Of a stretch of DNA of 64,000 nucleotides, positions 58,311 through 64,000 are shown piece by piece. Positions within the stretch are counted from its first letter, which is position 1. Every line of letters starts with the position of its first letter. The notes below the pieces were generated by a model that ran no database searches, was not told the DNA's origin, and saw nothing but the letters and a program-made list of their open reading frames with translations. The position numbers were made by a program, and so were the translations under genes. Origin of the DNA: Phoronis australis (lineage: Eukaryota; Phoronida; Phoronidae); contig NMRA01000460.1 in the NCBI GenBank assembly GCA_002633005.1, positions 239,653-303,652 of the forward strand, read 5' to 3'.

Positions 58311-59155
58311 AATGTGTGTTTAATAGGTACATCTTGACCAAACATTGACACTCGGCTCTCCTTTAGGTCAATTTTTGCGTCTGCACTCTTTGTTTCTGTC
58401 AGCAGAACAATGTCATTGTCCAGTGACCAATCAACATGATTTTGTTTCTCCGGGCAGTCTTTAGCCCAGTGAAACACGGAATTGCAGATACTGCAGGATG
58501 TTCTCCGGCCATATTTGTTCAATGGGTTCGTTCCTTTCACTTCCTGTCTGGGTGGTTGTCGCCTAAATTTTCCGTACAGGACTTCTTCTTTCACGGTGAT
58601 GGAAGATCCCTCATTGAAGTCTTTAGCTACAACCCCAGTAAAGATTCTTTTTAGTGCGGATTTCATCCCACTAAAGGTAAGCTCAGAACAAGCAGTCAGA
58701 GCCATCTGCTTTTCTGTCCGTTCCAAGTTTGCACTGTCCAGCAATTTGAATGCTAGGACAGCATCTGGCAAAGTCATGTCATACATCTGACACTTTTTAT
58801 AAGCAGTGTCAAAAATGTGGATGAACTCATCAATATCCTGTCCCATTTCCCGATGATACATATCAAACTTTGTGTACGCCTCGTATGCATACATGTAGTC
58901 CTTTCTATCTCGAGAGTAGACGGTGTCCAGCCGTTCAATCAACGTTTTTAGACCATCCTCGGCCTCTAAAACATCTGCAATCAACTGTAGTGCAGTTTCC
59001 CTGGCTCTGCCTGTAAGAGTCAAACTTACTGCAAGCCCTTGTTTCTTCCTTGGTAAATCAGTTACCCGCTTCCATAACTCTATCTCCTGTTTCCAATCCA
59101 GGTAATTCCCATCCTCGAATTTAGGATTCATGAAGCTTTGTGAAGACATTTTCAC
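58229..59155 (-). CDS. gag: Copia gag, apparently intact
   Basis: This 308-codon frame starts MKMSSQSFMNPKFEDGNYLD, 18 bases after the 5' LTR and primer-binding site. The capsid-like region has the Trp-rich start (YLDWKQEIELWKRV), then LERLDTVY-like helices and MSALK-type segments, as in copia UBN2/retrotran_gag families. It ends with one zinc knuckle CSICNSVFHWAKDC (C-x2-C-x4-H-x4-C). The tail VPIKHTLCGHMCVNINSVPQ continues the parent polyprotein before a frame change at about 58240. Gag is kept open while the rest of the element is gutted, so particles could still form if it is expressed. Confidence 0.82.
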   Translation of the reverse strand: MKMSSQSFMNPKFEDGNYLDWKQEIELWKRVTDLPRKKQGLAVSLTLTGRARETALQLIADVLEAEDGLKTLIERLDTVYSRDRKDYMYAYEAYTKFDMYHREMGQDIDEFIHIFDTAYKKCQMYDMTLPDAVLAFKLLDSANLERTEKQMALTACSELTFSGMKSALKRIFTGVVAKDFNEGSSITVKEEVLYGKFRRQPPRQEVKGTNPLNKYGRRTSCSICNSVFHWAKDCPEKQNHVDWSLDNDIVLLTETKSADAKIDLKESRVSMFGQDVPIKHTLCGHMCVNINSVPQKEEAAEGTVMTTM

Positions 59156-59160
59156 AACCT

Positions 59161-59173
59161 TGCTCTGCTACCA
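59161..59173 (-). other. Primer-binding site of the copia element
   Basis: Directly inside the 5' LTR the minus strand reads TGGTAGCAGAGCA. Its first eleven bases complement the 3' end of initiator methionine tRNA (..CTCTGCTACCA). Confidence 0.75.
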
Positions 59174-59408
59174 TGAAAAGTCATTGGAGATAAAGACAAG
59201 TTGCCCAGTTGGCTGTCGAACTAAAAGTGTATTCATATCAACAAATAATAGAATATATACAGAAATGTACAGGAAGTCAATAGGTTCTAGGAATATATGA
59301 CTAATACAGTACTGACTACTACAAAACAGGAACCAGTAAACCATAAACAACAACAAGATAGAATATTATGTAACTACAGGATATAAACACATTCCAATAT
59401 AGTTATCA
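59174..59408 (-). repeat. 5' LTR of the copia element
   Basis: 235 bp, paired with 57097-57325; followed by TACA. Confidence 0.9.
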
Positions 59409-61831
59409 TACACGCCAATCAATAGCATTACTTTGCTAAGTAATCGGATTATCCAATCAAATGAAACACATCAAAGAATATTGAGTGTAAACTCAAGTTT
59501 TGACGCAGACTCTTCAAATTCACACTTTTGATTTTGTACGAATAATTGAGTTCTAATTGGTGCAACTATGGGTCACTTCCGATTGTTGTATAAAATTGAG
59601 TTCCAAATTTTGACCTTTTTATTCAACACGTACTCTGATGTGTCAACAGTTGGACAACTCCAATTCTCAGCATTAAACACACATTTCACAAAATTTCCAA
59701 CAATTCTACTAAAGGGGCTTATGAAGCACCGAAAAGGGTCAATTAGCGCAAAGGTCACGTACACTTCAAATATTTTTCTCTTACAATTTCCAAAGAATTC
59801 TTTTCAATTTCAGCACACATGTGTAAGCCTCAATGCAAATCAAATTCATTTCTTTACTAAGCAATCGGGGAATTCAATGAGATAAAATATGTCAATGTCA
59901 CTGAGTGCAAGCCTAACTGGTGATTGATACGTGCATCAAAGCATCAGGTCATTTGGTGAAAAAAGGGGACCGTTAAGTGCACTTTTGACCTTTACGTCTG
60001 TTATGTATTCTAAATTGTCAGTTGTTAAACACCTAAGATTCAGAATGATCCACGTTCTTATTTTATTCTCTGGTTTTGGTATGGTGCAGCTGCCATTGGA
60101 AAGGCGGTAAATTTTGCCAAATGTCTCACTCGCGCAGTCATTATTGTCACGTTAATACATGTACATGTACTATTCTTTATGACGTTTTATAGAACTTGAT
60201 CACACTCAAACAACTCAATTTTCAACTTTGAAATTTTCCAAGTGCGTTTGAGCCATCCATAAATTTTATAAAATAATTAAATTTTGACTCATAGTGCAGA
60301 CGCGGTCAATAAATGCAAAGGTCTTCTGATTTTCCAACTATTACTTTGCCTACTTTTTGAGGAATTCTTTTTAACTTTACGTGTACTGGTGTAAGTCTGT
60401 TTGCCAACCGAATGCTTAATTTTCGTAGTAATTGCGTCATCCCCTCAGATTAAATATGTCAAAGGTCATTGGGAGCAAACCAAGATTTTGAGCTAGACAC
60501 TTCAAATTCACAAACTTAAGGGAGTTCTAATTCTAAAGTTTCATATAATTTCGAGCATAAGGTGCACTTTTCTTCTGCAAATTTGATCTTTTCATTCAAA
60601 CCATTTTCTGATGTGACAATAGGCAATTGTGATTTGAAGCACTTAACACACTTTTTACGGAGTTTGTAACTATCCTACTAAAAGGGCTTGTAAACTATCT
60701 GAAATGGTCAATTAGTGCAAAGTACGCTTAATTTTCAAAATGTTATTTCTCCTACATTTTTCAAGGAAATGTCTTTAATTTCAACACACAGGTTCAAGCT
60801 CATATGCCAATCACATGGACTACTTAACTAAGCGATTTTACTTTTCAATCAGATAAAAAAGGTCGTGCACGTGAGTTCTTATTCCAAAGTTTCAGGTCAT
60901 TTGGTACCATGGGATCATTAAGTGATTTTTTTCTGAAAGTTTCACCTTTTCATTTATATTCTGATGTGTTAACAGTTAAACATGTGTGCTTCTCAGAATT
61001 TCCACACCTTCACTGACGTTGCAATCAATCCATGACAAAAGCTAATAATGGAAGGAAAGGGTCAATTAGTGTAAAGGCCATCTAATATTCAAAATGTAAT
61101 TTCTCCTACATTTTTCAAGGAATTCTCTTCAATTTCAGCACTCATGTATAATGCTATATGCCAATCACAGGATATTGCACCTAAGGATGCACCGAATGAC
61201 ATAAAACTTTAGAATTAGAACTGAATTCCAGAAAAGTGCATTTGAAGTGTCTAGTTCAAAAATTTTGCACTGAATGAGGTTTGGCCTATTTTATCTGATT
61301 GGACGGCTCGAATGTCTACAAAAGTTTGATTAACATGTACCTTGAAATTGAAAAGAATTCCTAAAAATGTAGGAGGAATAAAATGTTAAAAATTAGATGT
61401 ATTTTGCACTAATTAACCTTTCCAGTGCATCATATGTCCTTTTAGTAACAGTATTTTAAAAGTTCCAGAAAATTGTATTTAATACAGAGAATCAAAATTG
61501 TTTATCTGTTGACACATGGGAATACGTGTTGAATGAAAAGGTCAGAAATTCAGGAAAAATTCACCTAATGACCTCATGGCTTCAACAAATGACCCGGAAC
61601 TTAGGTTATAGAATTCAATTCCATTTGCCAATCACACACGCGAATTTGAAGTGTCTACCTCAAGATCTTAGTTTGAAGTATTTAGTCTGATTGGAGGATC
61701 CGATTACTTAAAAAAGTAACGCATTTGATTGTGACCGTAAGCTGAAGCTGAAAAGAATTCCTCCAAAATGTTGGAGAAGAACTTTGTACCTATTGACCAT
61801 TTGGGGTGCGTGATGAAAATATCGAGATATG

Positions 61832-61890
61832 TGATATGCAAGCTGATTTAAACAAGGGCGAAGCCCAAGTATAAATCGGCTTGCATATCA
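61832..61890. repeat. 59-bp near-perfect hairpin
   Basis: TGATATGCAAGC at 61832 is inverted at 61879-61890. A second inner stem GGGC-GAA-GCCC (61857-61867) forms the tip. Only a few mismatches lie between. It is at the end of the inverted part of the repeat array. Confidence 0.8.
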
Positions 61891-62915
61891 TGTGTCAAGT
61901 TATAAAAACCCACAGTTATCACGTTCGTTGTATTACATATTTATCATACAAATTGCATGAACCACATGCATTCTTAGGACGCACATTTACACAAATCTTC
62001 AGAGGACTTAGCGACAGCATATGTTTATATGTCGCTGTAGGATTGTGAAGGAATTTGAACTCATAAGTTATGTGTTTACTTCATGTAAAACTGCAGCAAT
62101 GCTAAGCTAATCAACATACGGAACAGATTTAACATCAAGTAACGAATTAAGTGGCAAACAGCCATCTGCTACCTGCGCTACCGCAGTCTGTACACGACCG
62201 GTAGCAGCTTGAGCATACGATCAGAACAAGACGTGTTAAAGAAGAGATTTATTTGGAAAAACTCATTGAATTGATAACATAATAGCATAGTGCGAAACGT
62301 TTTATAACTATTAATAATTTTATTCACTTATATTGCCCAAGTACAGCACGGTTGGTACCCGGGGGTTATGATAACCGTGTTTAGCGTAGTGACTCATTCA
62401 TGACTAGTTGGTCAAATGCGGAGGCTGTATCGTTTAGCTTGCGTGTGTTTGCGTTTCTAAAACACTGTTTCCAACTTAACATGCATCAAGTTTGTTAAAT
62501 AAGTAAACATGTAGATGGTTTAAGACGGATATGTCCATAAGTTGTGCCGTATATTTGATTCAGTTGTCATTTGTAAGGTGTTTTTCAATTATTGAATATA
62601 GTGACACATCAGTACAGAATTGGAAGACGTGAGTGAATTGATAAATGACATATAACAACGTGAGTTAAAGCAACCACCTAATTTCTTATGGAAGTAGCCC
62701 ACCGAATACTGGTTTGCCTGAGAAAACACGAAAAAGTCGTTCTGGTGTATAGCACTGTGTGAAAACACAGTATTTGACCGCTGTATCATCACCTATACAT
62801 GATAAGATATTTCATGAAATTTATGGATACCTCAAGCCTACTTGGAAAGTTTCGAAGTTGAAAGTTTAGTCGCTTGAGAGTTATTAAACTCTAGAACAGT
62901 TCAAAAAAATAATAA
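61891..62915. other. No gene seen
   Basis: AT-rich sequence with no recognised motif. Confidence 0.35.
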
Positions 62916-63285
62916 GATAAAACCCCGAGAATAACATGACTCAAGTGTTCTGCGCGGATTAATGATAATTATAATGATAATGAAAATAACTTATAAGAAC
63001 CATAAGTTAGAAACCCGAGAATAACAAGTCTCTGCGCTGGTACGCGCACAGTAGAGAAAACAATTGAAACCCGAGAACAAATGACTTAGTGCTGGTACTT
63101 GCAAATAAAATTATAGGAAAAAATCGGGAATAACAAGACACTGTGTTTGTACGTACTCGTACGCGCAGAGCAATGAGGAGAAGATTAAAACCCGAGAATA
63201 ACAAGACACTGTGTTGGTACACGCAGAATGATAAAAAAGATAAAAAACTGAGAATAGCATGACTCTATGCTGTTAGGAGCAGAGT
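62916..63285 (+). repeat. Minisatellite, unit about 55-75 bp
   Basis: Five to six units of AAACCCGAGAATAACAAGAC, (A/T)CTGTG(C/T)TGGTACGCGCAG and a purine spacer, progressively diverged. Ends about 200 bp before the astacin exon at 63490. Confidence 0.8.
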
Positions 63286-63489
63286 AATGAGGCATTCAAT
63301 TCAAGCTTTGGTATAAACATGGGTGGCAATTTTCTTCATCGATGATACAGACATGGTAAACATTTTCAAGACCCATCAGCAAAACCTTCCACGTCCTTGA
63401 TCTGTGTTCTCCGAGTCTCGTACTCTAGACTTCCCCATTTGAATTCTGAAATATTAAGCGATAAATTCACGGAGTGCGTTGCTTTGCAG

Positions 63490-63628
63490 ATGACTACACG
63501 TCGGACGCCAAGGCAAAAGTCTATGCTGGCATTCTTAAGTTGAGACAGACTACTTGTTTAAATTTCGTTGAATATCAATCTGGCACTCCGAATGAGCCTC
63601 ATGTGAAGTTTGATAGAGATGGTGGAGG
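63490..63628 (+). CDS. Exon: astacin catalytic domain, helix A and first cysteine
   Basis: This is a 139-bp exon between GTTGCTTTGCAG and GG|GTAAGT, phase 1 in, phase 2 out. It reads DYTSDAKAKVYAGILKLRQT, then TCLNFVEYQ and PHVKFDRDGGG. This matches the astacin segment with helix A, the first conserved Cys of the catalytic domain (TC(I/L)xF) and the strand before the G-x-C-x-S block. The split codon with the exon at 53867 gives Tyr. The zinc site HExxHxxGxxH should be on the next exon, outside the window, so catalytic competence cannot be judged here. Confidence 0.88.
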
Positions 63629-63750
63629 GTAAGTAACGAGCGTGACTAACAACATTCATGTTCATGGTGCAACTTCTTTGCATTTGCTAGATACTATTAC
63701 ACAGTTCAGACCCATTTTCTTTTCATCCCTACTTTCGAAAAATACTTAAA

Positions 63751-64000
63751 GGAGAATGACTCCCAAAACAACTTATTTTGTAACAATTTAGATCGATATC
63801 ACCAAGTACAATTCTTTTACCTGGCACCCGACGGCAGATAGAGGTGTTGAAATTACCAAATGACGTCAGAGGTTTGAACGCAGTCTGTTAGCAGTTCACA
63901 GCGCGCTTACTCGTGTCAGCTTATCGCTCTAATTCATCGTTTTACACCAATGAATCATCAAAATTAGATGTAAAGCCCTTACAAATAAATCGAGTTATTG
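63751..64000 (+). repeat. 0.79-kb repeat, copy 3 (partial, runs off the window)
   Basis: TTAAAGGAGAATGACTCCCAAAA onward matches 24153-24430 in order (GGTGTTGAAATTA, CAGTTCACA, GTGTCAGCTTATCGCT, AATCATCAAA..GATGTAAA.CCCTT). It lacks the part left of TTAAAGG, so one real element boundary may be at this TTAA. Confidence 0.75.

Larger units (their letters stand above)
57097..59408 (-). mobile_element. Ty1/copia (GalEa-like) LTR retrotransposon, internally deleted
   Basis: A 2.3-kb element with two LTRs, a primer-binding site, a polypurine tract, an almost complete gag, and a pol reduced to short pieces. Order on the minus strand: gag, post-integrase linker, RT N-terminal piece, RT C-terminal piece, RNase H end. 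Protease and the integrase core are absent. It is flanked by TACA on both sides (57093-57096 and 59409-59412). The surrounding repeat unit gives an independent empty-site check. Wording of gag and of the RNase H end fits the GalEa-type copia elements of aquatic animals, a judgement by motif only. Confidence 0.88.
56640..61800. repeat. Array of about 350-570 bp repeats, direct then inverted, split by a copia element
   Basis: Signature TTTCTCCTACATTTTTCAAGG, AATTCTTTTCAATTTCAGCAC and GGTCAATTAGTGCAAAG recurs in the same order. It is direct at about 57040, 59776, 60345, 60745 and 61100, then inverted at about 61360 and 61755, with the turn near 61200. Each unit also carries CATTTTCTGATGTG(T)CAACAGTTA and a CACTTCAAATTCACA word. 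Units are strongly diverged. The copia insertion sits in one unit, whose two halves resume at 57096 and 59409. Confidence 0.75.

Noticed and set aside
1-64000. tRNA, rRNA, CRISPR arrays and bacterial-type operons.
   Set aside because: None were recognised by eye; the window is clearly eukaryotic. A tRNA scan could not be run, so isolated tRNA or small RNA genes are not excluded.

Overview
The window is eukaryotic and comes from an AT-rich invertebrate genome. Coding sequence sits in short exons with GT..AG splice sites, separated by kilobase introns full of transposon relics, and there are three assembly gaps (9342-9819, 20432-21417, 41257-42197). Extracellular MAM, ShK, F5/8C and astacin modules together with Ty3, copia, piggyBac, mariner, LINE and DIRS-type relics fit a marine invertebrate. 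A lancelet, hemichordate or mollusc is my guess; the sequence alone does not decide it.

Region 1 (about 1-21 kb, plus strand) holds the 3' part of a secreted or membrane mosaic gene. Its exons encode the end of a MAM domain with a Pro/Thr linker (1534-1658), ShK (5118-5237), linker (5617-5649), ShK (7362-7481), ShK (12832-12951), an 18-bp linker microexon (13169-13186) and two F5/8 type C exons (19592-19784, 20149-20278). Every inter-module junction is phase 1, and the reading frame stays open across each predicted splice. The introns carry a mariner relic, a LINE relic, a fold-back element, a broken piggyBac, a TTAA-flanked MITE and a complete but dead Ty3/Gypsy element (13561-19128). The Ty3 element is itself interrupted by an 843-bp TIR element carrying an unrecognised 83-codon ORF.

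Region 2 (about 21-50 kb) has almost no recognisable genes. It holds a 1.7-kb direct duplication (21.9 and 39.6 kb), a 0.79-kb inverted duplication (24.0 and 36.4 kb), a satellite-like array at 30 kb, a DIRS-type RT relic at 38 kb, a dispersed GTACGTACACTAC motif cluster at 46.4-47.6 kb, two weakly supported unknown exon candidates, and at 27 kb a copy of an astacin first exon.

Region 3 (50.5-64 kb, plus strand) is the 5' part of an astacin-family metalloprotease gene: signal-peptide exon (50551-50619), propeptide with a furin-type site plus the start of the catalytic domain (53867-54143), and the next catalytic exon (63490-63628). The HExxH active site lies beyond the window. Its introns contain a THAP-domain remnant between short inverted repeats, an array of roughly 400-bp repeats with a head-to-head inversion, an internally deleted Ty1/copia element inserted into that array, and a minisatellite.

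Astacin, MAM, ShK and F5/8C modules often occur together in invertebrate secreted proteases. With the extra first exon at 27 kb, this suggests a tandem cluster of astacin-type genes of which the window shows one tail, one stray first exon and one head.
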